DNA of 64,000 nt, from the NCBI GenBank assembly GCA_964544595.1, contig CAZJBM010000004.1, positions 23,150 to 87,149 on the forward strand, written 5' to 3'. Below, piece after piece: positions 34,414-42,225 of the stretch (positions within the stretch are counted from its first letter, which is position 1; every line of letters begins with the position of its first letter). The DNA is from JAGBWK01 sp964544595. GTDB lineage: Bacteria > Bacteroidota > Bacteroidia > Bacteroidales > Muribaculaceae. The notes under the pieces are model-generated. The model had not been told where the DNA came from. It did no database searches and saw nothing but the letters and a program-made list of their open reading frames with translations. A program made the translations under genes and the position numbers.

Positions 34414-35550
34414 TCAGGAGAGGGCCTTGAGGTAGGTAAGGCGGGTTAGACGCGCGAAATCGGCGTTATTGAATCGGGCTACGTGGGCGCGGCCGCGGCT
34501 TACCATGTCGCGGCGGAGGTCGCTGTCGTCAAGCAACTGACGGGCGCAGTCGATAAACTGGTCGACCCGGTCGGGGTCGACATAGAGAGCGCCGGGGCCT
34601 CCCGCTTCCTCAAGGCATGAGCCAGTAGCGGCAATGACTGGGGTGCCGCAATTGATTGATTCTATGATAGGTATGCCGAAGCCTTCGTAGCGCGAGGGGT
34701 AGGAGCTGAGGGTGGCGAGGGTATAAATCGCGGCGAGCTCGGCCATGGTAGCTCCCTGAATCCAGATAACGCGGTCGGAGATGCCTTTCTCGGCGAGGTG
34801 CTTTTTGATGGTCACGTCGTAGCCGCGGAGCGGTCGGCCGACGATCACGAGCTTCACGTCGGGGGGAAGCTCGGCCAAGGCTTTGGCGGCAAGGAGCTGG
34901 TTTTTGCGCGACTGGACGGTGCCCACGGCGGCTATAAACCGCTCTGGGAGGGAATATTTGGTTTTCACGGCCTGGATGGTAGCGGGATCGACGGGAGCGA
35001 GGAAGATGTCGTCGCAACCCTGGTATATGACGTCGATTTTCTCCTCGGGGATGCCGTAGTCGGTGATGAGGTCGCGGCGGGTGCACTCGCTGATAGCTAT
35101 GACGCGGGTCGCGTTGCGGGCCGAGGCGCCGTATTTGCGATCGTAGAGGTAGCGGTCGATAGCGGCATAGTCGCGAGGGACGCGACGATAAATCAGGTCG
35201 TGGATAGTCACCACTGAGGGGATGCCCGACTGACGGATGTTGAGGGGCAATTCGTTGCTAAGGCCATGGTAGAGGGTCACGCGGTCGTCGCGGAGCTGCC
35301 CGACGAGGCCGAGGCCCGACCGCCAGAGGGAGCCGAATTTGCGGCCAAACGCCGTAGCGGGGAGCCTAAGCTCAACGCAGGGGCGAGCAAGCAGCGGCTC
35401 CAAGCGGGGATTTGGGGCTAAGCGGGGGGTATAGAGCAGGTAATGATCGGCGGGATAGGCGCCGGTCATGGAGTCGATGACAAAGCGGCTGTAGTTGCCG
35501 AGGCCGGTCATATTGCGGACGGCGCGCTTGGCGTCGTAGCCTATTATCAT
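34414..35550 (-). CDS. GT4 (GT-B) glycosyltransferase
   Basis: From ATG 35550 the protein has 378 residues (MIIGYDAKRAVRNMTGLGNY). It has the GT-B fold: PSVVTIHDLIYRR and VIAISECTRRDLI in the first domain, AVGTVQSRKNQLLAAKAL in the nucleotide-binding domain, then the family's EGFGIPIIESINCGTPVI with E...E motif near residue 287. It transfers a sugar from a nucleotide sugar, likely to a surface glycan. The start overlaps the preceding GT2 gene as ATGA (35547-35550); a start at 35568 is also possible. Last gene of the operon. Confidence 0.85.
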   Translation of the reverse strand: MIIGYDAKRAVRNMTGLGNYSRFVIDSMTGAYPADHYLLYTPRLAPNPRLEPLLARPCVELRLPATAFGRKFGSLWRSGLGLVGQLRDDRVTLYHGLSNELPLNIRQSGIPSVVTIHDLIYRRVPRDYAAIDRYLYDRKYGASARNATRVIAISECTRRDLITDYGIPEEKIDVIYQGCDDIFLAPVDPATIQAVKTKYSLPERFIAAVGTVQSRKNQLLAAKALAELPPDVKLVIVGRPLRGYDVTIKKHLAEKGISDRVIWIQGATMAELAAIYTLATLSSYPSRYEGFGIPIIESINCGTPVIAATGSCLEEAGGPGALYVDPDRVDQFIDCARQLLDDSDLRRDMVSRGRAHVARFNNADFARLTRLTYLKALS

Positions 35551-36278
35551 TTCCCTCTGAGTCGACATAGCAGATAAGGTATAAGGAGTTTGGGGAGAAA
35601 TCTGATCTGAGTAAAGATGGGGTCGAGCTCGCACACGACCGAGATATTGTCGCGGAGACCTGAGGAGCGGCGGGCGTTGGAGACGCCGTTGGTGTCGAAA
35701 ACGGCGACCGGGAAGTCGAGCTGACAGAACCTGACGCCTGCGCGGAGGAGCCGCTTGACCTGATGGATGTCGGCCGACATGGGGTGGCGGAGATCGAAGG
35801 GGTAAGCGAGGAGGTCGGAGCGACGATAAAACGCGCTCTGATGGCAGAAGAACATACGATGGCAATTAGCCGGAGGGAGAGCGGGCTTCTCGACGTGCCG
35901 ACCATCGGGCCCGGCTTTGAGGACATTACCGTAGATGACGCCATAGGGGCTGACGTCGCGGCCAGCGAACACGCGCTCGACGACATCGGGCGAGGCGAAG
36001 GTGTCGCCCGCGTTCATGAAGATAATCCACTCGCCGGTAGCCATCCAAGCGCCCTTGTTCATGGCGTCGAAGATGCCGCGGTCGGGCTCTGAAATCCACG
36101 TGGCGGAGTCGAGCCGCTCAAGGAAGCGGGGGGTGCCGTCGGAGGATGCACCGTCTATAATGACGTACTGGATACAGGGATAGGTCTGCGCCAAGACGCT
36201 CTCGACGGTGGTTTTAAGCAAAGGGAGAGCGTTACGGCAAACGGTGACTACGGATATAAGCGGGCGGGCGGGGGTCAT
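35547..36278 (-). CDS. GT2 glycosyltransferase
   Basis: A 243-residue GT2 enzyme: ISVVTVCRNALPLLKTTVESV start, YVIIDGASSDGT near residue 40 and NAGDTF near residue 91 (DxD-like acidic site). It lacks membrane segments. The start overlaps the preceding gene's stop by 4 bp (36275-36278) and its stop overlaps the next GT4 gene, so it belongs to one coupled operon. Substrate unknown, likely lipid A core or surface glycan. Confidence 0.85.
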   Translation of the reverse strand: MTPARPLISVVTVCRNALPLLKTTVESVLAQTYPCIQYVIIDGASSDGTPRFLERLDSATWISEPDRGIFDAMNKGAWMATGEWIIFMNAGDTFASPDVVERVFAGRDVSPYGVIYGNVLKAGPDGRHVEKPALPPANCHRMFFCHQSAFYRRSDLLAYPFDLRHPMSADIHQVKRLLRAGVRFCQLDFPVAVFDTNGVSNARRSSGLRDNISVVCELDPIFTQIRFLPKLLIPYLLCRLRGK

Positions 36279-38065
36279 AGGGTGTCGGTTGTGTCATCGG
36301 CTATGCTGACGGTGCCGTCGTAGGTAAGGAGCGAGTCGCGGGTGAAGCGATAGGAGACGGAGGCGAGCGAAGCGGACTCGTCGAAGCGCGACGACTCCAC
36401 GTCGAGGATACCGCACAGCAGTTCGTAAGCCAAATCGTTGGTGAAATACTTGTCTTTATTGGCTCGGAGCGCGGCGTCGCGGTCAGGATGACTGAGCGAG
36501 TAGCCTTCGCTGAGATATATGAAGAGGGGTATACGGGTCATGCCGAAACCCATGAAGCCGGGGGTGCGGGTGCGGTCGGGGATAGTGGCATGGTCGGAGA
36601 AATAGACCATTGCCTGAAGGTTGAGCCGCTCGACGGCATAGTCGTAGACCTGACGGAGTATCGAGTCGGTATAGCGGATGGAATTGAGGTAGGCGACCAC
36701 GTTGGGGTCCTCCCCCTTGGCCGGAGTCCACTGAGCGGCGTCGGCTGGATAGCGGTTGGCGAAGGGGAAGTGGGAGCCTTTAAGGTGAATGACCACGAAA
36801 TTATCGCGGGAGGGGTCGATCTCGTCGAGGAAGTCGATAAGCGCGCCGTCGTACTGCACCTTATTAAGATGCTGATTGGTCCACTTAGCCACGTCGGCGG
36901 TATCGGCCACGAGAGTGACCTGAGTGTCGAAGGAGCCGAGATGGCCCTGATTGCTGTACCAATGGACTTTGTAGCCGAGTTTATGGGCGATGTCGATGAT
37001 TGAGACGGAATCGTGGAAGGGCTTATCGTTATACTGATTGCGCTCGGTAAGCGCCCGCTCAAGGGAGTTGACCGTAACCATGGCGCAGGAATAGGCATGG
37101 GGGAAGAGGATGAACCTATCGGAGGAGGCGGACGCGGCTGAGAGCCAGGGGGTGGTCTCGCGGTCGAGGGGGGTGAAGGCGCTCATGAAGTCGCGATTGG
37201 CCGACTCGCCTATGACCATCACCACGGTATGGGGCGCAGAGCCGACAGGGCGAAGAGGGCGCGCGTCGAGCGAGGCGAGGCGAGCGGCAGCGTCGGCGGT
37301 ATATTTTGAATTGCGCTCACGGTAGTCCTTAATAACGCGGTAAAGATTGACGAGCCCCGCGCGCTTCCAGGGCGCTTTACGCCCCTTGAAAAGGAATACA
37401 GCAATAACGACAGCGACGGCGACCTCGGCCAGAACAAGCACGGAATCGAGGCCGGGGAGCAAGGGAACGATATTGGCCCACACGCTGACCGCGAGAAGGG
37501 CCAATACAAGAGCGGAAATGGCCAGCGAACGGATGGCGCCGAGCGTCTTGACAAACTCGAAAATCTCGTTGACGTGGGTGGCCTGAAGAATAGTCATGCC
37601 GTTGAAGTCGATAGCCTGGCCATAGAGGGCGAAGTAGACCCACTGGGTCAAAATCAGGATCCAAAGCATGAACTCGACCACTCCGAGCAGAACAGAGAGG
37701 GGGGGATACAGGGCTGCGAAAACGATATAGGCGGCAGAGAGCAAGCCGAAGATGTAAAGCCCGGCGGCGATATCGATCTGGTTGTCGTAGTCGGAGGAGA
37801 CGCGGCGGTTGGTAAGGTGATAGAGAAGCGGATAGGTAATAGCCCACGCCGCCGAAACGGCCACTATCATCGCCGCGGCCGAGGAGCTGACCCAATGGCC
37901 GAGGAGCAACCAGGGGGCCATGGCAATGAGCGACGCGACGGAGAGTCGGGTAAGCTGCTGATGTCGGGAGCTCGAAGAGAGCCCGCGGTTGACGCAGCGG
38001 TAGAATATGGTGGCCACGACCGCTATCGCGACCGCTACGGCGAGAAGTATCAATCGAGACATCAT
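36275..38065 (-). CDS. Phosphoethanolamine transferase-like membrane sulfatase fold
   Basis: A 596-residue protein with five N-terminal membrane segments (up to about residue 235) and a C-terminal alkaline-phosphatase/sulfatase domain. VMVIGESANRDFMSAF (metal-binding Glu and Asn) begins the domain near residue 280, and SCAMVTVNSLE near residue 327 has the nucleophilic Thr position. IHLKGSHFPFANRYP and a FSDHATIP motif (Asp-His, near residue 493) complete the metal site. This is the layout of EptA-type enzymes that add phosphoethanolamine to lipid A or core sugars. The start at 38065 and stop at 36275 overlap both neighbours by 4 bp. Confidence 0.75.
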   Translation of the reverse strand: MMSRLILLAVAVAIAVVATIFYRCVNRGLSSSSRHQQLTRLSVASLIAMAPWLLLGHWVSSSAAAMIVAVSAAWAITYPLLYHLTNRRVSSDYDNQIDIAAGLYIFGLLSAAYIVFAALYPPLSVLLGVVEFMLWILILTQWVYFALYGQAIDFNGMTILQATHVNEIFEFVKTLGAIRSLAISALVLALLAVSVWANIVPLLPGLDSVLVLAEVAVAVVIAVFLFKGRKAPWKRAGLVNLYRVIKDYRERNSKYTADAAARLASLDARPLRPVGSAPHTVVMVIGESANRDFMSAFTPLDRETTPWLSAASASSDRFILFPHAYSCAMVTVNSLERALTERNQYNDKPFHDSVSIIDIAHKLGYKVHWYSNQGHLGSFDTQVTLVADTADVAKWTNQHLNKVQYDGALIDFLDEIDPSRDNFVVIHLKGSHFPFANRYPADAAQWTPAKGEDPNVVAYLNSIRYTDSILRQVYDYAVERLNLQAMVYFSDHATIPDRTRTPGFMGFGMTRIPLFIYLSEGYSLSHPDRDAALRANKDKYFTNDLAYELLCGILDVESSRFDESASLASVSYRFTRDSLLTYDGTVSIADDTTDTL

Positions 38066-38844
38066 TTGCGGCGTTTTTTAAAGATTCGCTTAAGGGCGCG
38101 ATGGATTTTCTTGGAGCGGAAGTAGGCGGCAAGCTGGTCGGCGGCCTCGTGGGCGACGACATCCTCATCGAGCCCGGCGGCCACGGCGTAGCGGCGAGCG
38201 AGGCGCACGGTCTGTGCCGGGTCGAGGTTGATAGCGCGGAAATTACGCATAAGACGACTATGACTTCTCACGCCAAACTCCATACGGTTGAGGTCGATGA
38301 GATAAAAGCGGTAGCGGCCCTCGGCATCCTTGGAGTAGAGCACATTGCCCGGGGAGAAATCCTTATGAAGCACGCCGCAGCGGTGGATCTTGACCATCTC
38401 GGCCGCGAAGGCGTTGAGGAGCGCGTCGGCGTCGGGCTTTTCCTCCCACTGGCGGAGATTGCCGGCGTCGAGGAGCAGGCTGACGTAGTAGCTTTCGCGC
38501 AACCGGCCCGAACGCTTCACCTCGGCGTAACCAATGGGATCGGGGGCGCCAATGCCCATAGAGAGAAGCCGGAGGGAGAAATCGAAGCTGCGCTTAGCCT
38601 TACCGTCGCGGAAGCGGGTATAAATCAGCGAATTGAGAGCGCCGGGGCGACGAAACGCCTTGACGCATAGCCACTGACCGCCGCGCGAAATCTTATAGAC
38701 GCAGTTGCGCCCCCGATAAATAATCTCGGCATCGGAGGGGAGCGCGCCTGAGGCGATTTCCTTCATCACCGGGGCGTATCGAGGGTCGATAGTGACAACA
38801 TTGACAAGCGACCCGGCCTGCGAATATTTGATTTGGTAAGGCAT
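38062..38844 (-). CDS. InaA/Kdo-kinase family protein kinase-like enzyme
   Basis: A 260-residue kinase-like protein. ...RNCVYKISRGGQWLCVKAFRRPG (Lys in the ATP site) occupies residues 48-70, HRCGVLHKDFSPGNVLY (the HxD-like catalytic loop HKDFSPGN) is near residue 163 and FYLIDLNRMEF (the DFG-like metal Asp) near 186. The family phosphorylates sugars of lipopolysaccharide core in many bacteria. First gene of the minus-strand operon whose stop overlaps the EptA-like gene by 4 bp. Together the four genes fit surface lipid/glycan modification, which is inference. Confidence 0.75.
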   Translation of the reverse strand: MPYQIKYSQAGSLVNVVTIDPRYAPVMKEIASGALPSDAEIIYRGRNCVYKISRGGQWLCVKAFRRPGALNSLIYTRFRDGKAKRSFDFSLRLLSMGIGAPDPIGYAEVKRSGRLRESYYVSLLLDAGNLRQWEEKPDADALLNAFAAEMVKIHRCGVLHKDFSPGNVLYSKDAEGRYRFYLIDLNRMEFGVRSHSRLMRNFRAINLDPAQTVRLARRYAVAAGLDEDVVAHEAADQLAAYFRSKKIHRALKRIFKKRRK

Positions 38845-39018
38845 ACCGCGAAATTAGCAAAAAACTTGGTCACGCGCAACCTCGCCGCCGCTGTTTCAGC
38901 AAGCGAGAGCGAGCGGAGGGGAAGCATAGAAGGGGTCATGATTTGTGGGTATTTAGCACGCGGGACGGAGAATTTCGCGATTATAGTGGTAAATTCGCGT
39001 ATAAACCAACACAAACCA

Positions 39019-39072
39019 ATGATGAAAACGAAATCGAGAGCGGCAAGCATAGTGCTGCAAGTCACCATATGA
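39019..39072 (+). CDS. Possible 17-residue leader peptide
   Basis: ATG ATG AAA opens MMKTKSRAASIVLQVTI and stops with TGA at 39070-39072, overlapping ATG 39069 of the next gene as ATGA. It may couple translation or be a remnant of a longer upstream gene. Only the geometry supports it. Confidence 0.3.
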   Translation: MMKTKSRAASIVLQVTI

Positions 39073-39602
39073 CGATACCGATATTCACGCGTTCGCGCAA
39101 ATACCGCATAGTGCAATTAGCGTTGAACGTAGGGATACTGGGATTCTGGGGAGTGGAGTTCATCAACTTCACCCGGATGCTCAACCTAATGGCCAACGGA
39201 GTGACGCTGGCTGGGTCGATAGTGGTGTTGCTGATGCTGATTGCCGCTCTGATATATCCGATATTGGGGTTTAAGGCTCACTACTGCAACTGGATATGCC
39301 CTCTCGGGTCGCTCCAGGAGCTTGCCGGGCATTGCAACCCGAAGCATAAGTGGCATTTATCGGCAAAGGGGGTGAAGAGGCTTGAGACGTTCAGGAAGTT
39401 GCTTTGGGTAGCGCTGATGATAATGCTGTTCGCGCAAGCCACCGCCGGGTGGGTCGACTACGAGCTTTTCGGCATATTCGCCTTATCGGCAGCCGGAACG
39501 GCGGTGCTCGTAGTCGGTGTGGTTTTTATAGTATTGTCGCTGTTTATCTCGCGGCCATATTGCCGCTTTGTGTGCCCGACGGGCACTTTCGCGCGACTTT
39601 AA
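39069..39602 (+). CDS. NapH-like 4Fe-4S membrane protein
   Basis: From ATG 39069 the protein has 177 residues with four membrane segments. CNWICPLGSLQE (near residue 75) and CRFVCPTGTF (near residue 165) are the two CxxxCP motifs of NapH/RnfC-like polyferredoxin membrane proteins. The usual C-terminal 4Fe-4S binding part is absent: the chain ends right after the second motif with FARL. This is shorter than the family's 250-300 residues, so the gene may be truncated at 39602, or a short family member. It probably passes electrons across the inner membrane. Confidence 0.7.
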   Translation: MTIPIFTRSRKYRIVQLALNVGILGFWGVEFINFTRMLNLMANGVTLAGSIVVLLMLIAALIYPILGFKAHYCNWICPLGSLQELAGHCNPKHKWHLSAKGVKRLETFRKLLWVALMIMLFAQATAGWVDYELFGIFALSAAGTAVLVVGVVFIVLSLFISRPYCRFVCPTGTFARL

Positions 39603-39651
39603 GAAAAGGCTTTTTTATCGTAAAGAATCTAAAGGCCAAAGGTGGGGGCGA

Positions 39652-40155
39652 TTATCTGTAGTCTTTGAGCTGAGCCTGGAGGCGCTGGCGAGCGAAGAAG
39701 ATGCGGCTCTTAACGGTGCCGAGGGGGAGCTGGAGCTTTTCAGCGATCTCGCTGTATTTGTAACCTGCGACATGCATCGAGAAGGGCACGCGGTACTCGT
39801 CGGAGAAGCTGTCGATAGCAGCGGTGATTTCCTTTACTGCAACCGAGCCCTGGGGAGTGTCGAAGCCAGAGTCCTGAGAGATGTTGAGGTGGTAGAGGTC
39901 TTCGGTCTGATCAACGACTGTGGCCGAGCGCACGGCGCGACGATAGTTGTTGATGAAGATGTTGCGCATAACGGTGAAGACCCAACCTTTGAAGTTAGTG
40001 TTCTCGGTGTACTTATCTTCGTTGTCGAGGACCTTAAGGGTGGTGTCCTGAAGAAGATCGTAAGCATCGTCGCGGTTTGAAGTCAACATATACGCGAAAT
40101 TAAGAAGATTGCTCTGGAGTGCGATAAGCTTGTTTTCAAAAACTTTGGATGACAT
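39652..40155 (-). CDS. ECF-family RNA polymerase sigma factor
   Basis: A 167-residue ECF sigma. Region 2 (residues 8-75) contains YDLLQDTTLKVL and GWVFTVMRNIFINNYRR; region 4 (about 105-160) contains YKYSEIAEKLQLPLGTVKSRIFFARQRL. No anti-sigma gene is adjacent on either side in the window. The long leader (40156-40282) and the TGTTAC/GTAACA cluster further upstream suggest specific control. It directs RNA polymerase to a small set of promoters, targets unknown. Confidence 0.9.
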   Translation of the reverse strand: MSSKVFENKLIALQSNLLNFAYMLTSNRDDAYDLLQDTTLKVLDNEDKYTENTNFKGWVFTVMRNIFINNYRRAVRSATVVDQTEDLYHLNISQDSGFDTPQGSVAVKEITAAIDSFSDEYRVPFSMHVAGYKYSEIAEKLQLPLGTVKSRIFFARQRLQAQLKDYR

Positions 40156-40282
40156 GGCCTTTGGATTTAGATATTTGTAATTTTAATTATTGTTGTCTCA
40201 AATCTCACTGTTGAAACGTAAAAGTCACATTTGAAACTTAGTTGAATCGTCTTTGTGTTGCGTTTGTAACATTAAGATGTTG

Positions 40283-40313
40283 CAAAGTTACGACAATTAT
40301 TTATTTCTCCAAA
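40283..40313 (-). promoter_or_regulatory. Promoter of the ECF sigma gene
   Basis: On the minus strand, TTTG (40310-40313) and TAACTTTG (40283-40290) are 19 nt apart, with a leader of about 120 nt. The rest of the 431-bp gap to queG is AT-rich (40314-40440) and then holds the site cluster. Confidence 0.6.
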
Positions 40314-40478
40314 CTTTTTGGCAAAAATTTTTCGATTTTTTTGAAAAAAATTTACTTAAATCGGTTACTTAGCTGTTTTTCACGCATTTGACTTGATAAT
40401 TTTTTGAAAATTAAGTTTTATAAGTCTAATAATTCTAATATTCTGGGAGAAAATGGGGTGAAAAGAGGCGCAAATCAT

Positions 40479-40583
40479 GTTACATCAAGACTGTTACATT
40501 GTAACAATCGGCTTTTTATTGTTACAACCGCGACAAAATCGAAGCGCAACAACTGTAACAACGTGTAACGGCAGTTTGTAACA
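40479..40583. promoter_or_regulatory. Cluster of TGTTAC/GTAACA half-sites
   Basis: TGTTAC at 40479, 40492 and 40520 and GTAACA at 40501, 40555 and 40578, plus GTAACG at 40565, fall within 105 bp. 40492-40506 is the perfect inverted repeat TGTTAC-ATT-GTAACA. It lies between the end of queG and the upstream region of the ECF sigma gene. No known regulator is assigned. Confidence 0.45.
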
Positions 40584-40586
40584 GCA

Positions 40587-41504
40587 TCACAACAGAGACG
40601 CGTTGCGCCGCAACCCCGCGAGCTTCGCGCGCTTGATAGGAGAATGGCGGAAAATGGTGGAAAACTCGGGCTGTGTAAGGCTTAAAACACGCTCGGGGGT
40701 AAGCGAATCGTAATCAAGGCGGGGAGCAAACGCGGCAATCGGGGATTGAACTGGGGATATATTATGAGGGCAAACGCGCTGGCACTCGTCGCAGCCGTAA
40801 AGATGACCGGCGAGGTCGGTGCCCTCAGGGAGATCGCCCCGATGCTCAATAGTGAGATACGACAGGCATTTGCGAGCATCAATCCCCCCGAGTCCGTCGA
40901 GAGCTCGGCCGGGACAAGCCGAAACGCATCGGCGGCAGCCGTCGCAAGCGGCAAGCATGGGGGCGTCGGGGGTGAATTCGGCAGTGGTCAGCAACACGCC
41001 AAGGAAGAAATAGGAGCCCGCGCCGGGGATGATCAATTGGTTGTTAAGCCCGACGAAACCGACGCCTGAACGCACGGCCCAGTAACGCTCGCGAAGAGGG
41101 GCGGTGTCGACACACGCGCGGTACTCCCCTCCCCATTTGGCCGCAATGTAATCGCCAAGGTCGGTCAATCGGGCGCGGACAACCTCGTGGTAGTCGTCGC
41201 CGCGGGCATACATGGCAATCGAACGGAGAGGAGCAGGGGAATCTGCGTTAAGGGGATAATAATAGCTCATCGCGCAGACGATGACCGACCGCGCTCCCGG
41301 AAGGAGCAGGCGGGGATCGCGGCGAACATCGGGGTAGCGCTCAAGATAGGCCATATCGGCGTGCCGCCCCTTAGCGAGCCATGAATCATAGAGTTTGACC
41401 GCATCGTCGTCGACAGGCCGGGCCGCGGCCACGCCTACATTATAGAAACCGAGGCTGCGGGCGTAATCGGCGATAGATGATGAGCAGGGCGGTGGGGCTG
41501 ACAT
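40587..41504 (-). CDS. queG: tRNA epoxyqueuosine(34) reductase
   Basis: A 305-residue QueG, which reduces epoxyqueuosine to queuosine in tRNA using cobalamin and two 4Fe-4S clusters. RERYWAVRSGVGFVGLN near residue 128, CDGCRRCVSACPGRAL near residue 189 and CDECQRVCPHN near residue 236 are the family motifs. The size fits the bacterial form without the C-terminal HEAT repeats. It follows the deacetylase gene by 34 bp on the same strand. Confidence 0.92.
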   Translation of the reverse strand: MSAPPPCSSSIADYARSLGFYNVGVAAARPVDDDAVKLYDSWLAKGRHADMAYLERYPDVRRDPRLLLPGARSVIVCAMSYYYPLNADSPAPLRSIAMYARGDDYHEVVRARLTDLGDYIAAKWGGEYRACVDTAPLRERYWAVRSGVGFVGLNNQLIIPGAGSYFFLGVLLTTAEFTPDAPMLAACDGCRRCVSACPGRALDGLGGIDARKCLSYLTIEHRGDLPEGTDLAGHLYGCDECQRVCPHNISPVQSPIAAFAPRLDYDSLTPERVLSLTQPEFSTIFRHSPIKRAKLAGLRRNASLL

Positions 41505-41538
41505 ATCGGTGAGCGGAGATAAGGTATAGAGGGGGGAA

Positions 41539-42159
41539 TCAGTCCATAGGGAGCGGGAGCAACTCGAATCCCTCGGCCTGAAGCCAATGGATAGCGCGGG
41601 GAAGGGCCTCGCGGAGATTGGGCCACGCCTTCATGGAGTCGTGAAAAACTATGATAGAGCCGTTGCGGGCATATCGCTTGACGTTGCGATAGACCTTCTC
41701 CGGTGTCATATGCTTGGAATAGTCTCGCGTGACCAAGTCATACATTATTATATTATAGTGGTCCTTAATGGCATTGGCCTGAGAACTGCGCAACATACCG
41801 TGGGGCGGACGGAAGAGAATGCTGTCGATAAGGGCGTTGGCCTCGGTGATATCGCGGAGATAGGTGCGGAAGCTCTCCTTGAGGCCCTGGAGATGATGCA
41901 TAGTGTGATTGCCGACGCTGTGGCCGCGGCGACGCACCTCCTCCAGCAGCTCGGGGTGGCGGCGCACATTGTCGCCGACCATGAAAAAGGTGGCCTTGAC
42001 CTCGAATTTATCGAGGACGTCGAGCACCCATGGCGTCACTTCCGGTATAGGGCCGTCGTCGAAAGTGAGGTAACATACCTTGCGTTTTTTGCGCTTAATA
42101 CGCCAAATCGCCTCCGGGAAAAGGAGGCGATAGAATTTCGGAGGTTGTTCGATCAGCAT
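41539..42159 (-). CDS. Polysaccharide deacetylase (NodB family)
   Basis: A 206-residue NodB-fold deacetylase. YLTFDDGPIPEVT (residues 30-42) carries the metal and catalytic Asp pair, SVGNHTMHH (near 77) the metal His pair, and RPPHGM (near 117) the catalytic region. It removes acetyl groups from N-acetylated sugars, in peptidoglycan or a surface polymer. The start is preceded by an N-terminal amphipathic stretch but no clear signal peptide. queG lies 34 bp downstream. Confidence 0.85.
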   Translation of the reverse strand: MLIEQPPKFYRLLFPEAIWRIKRKKRKVCYLTFDDGPIPEVTPWVLDVLDKFEVKATFFMVGDNVRRHPELLEEVRRRGHSVGNHTMHHLQGLKESFRTYLRDITEANALIDSILFRPPHGMLRSSQANAIKDHYNIIMYDLVTRDYSKHMTPEKVYRNVKRYARNGSIIVFHDSMKAWPNLREALPRAIHWLQAEGFELLPLPMD

Positions 42160-42175
42160 TTAGGGTAAATGAAAG

Positions 42176-42219
42176 CTATGGCGCGCCCGGCGGCGGTATG
42201 TCGCCTCGGCGCGCCATAG
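42176..42219 (-). terminator. Strong GC hairpin after the DUF2723 gene
   Basis: CTATGGCGCGCC (42176-42187) pairs with GGCGCGCCATAG (42208-42219); inner GC-rich arms add to it. Lies 7 bp after the DUF2723 stop. Confidence 0.65.
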
Positions 42220-42225
42220 GGAGTT

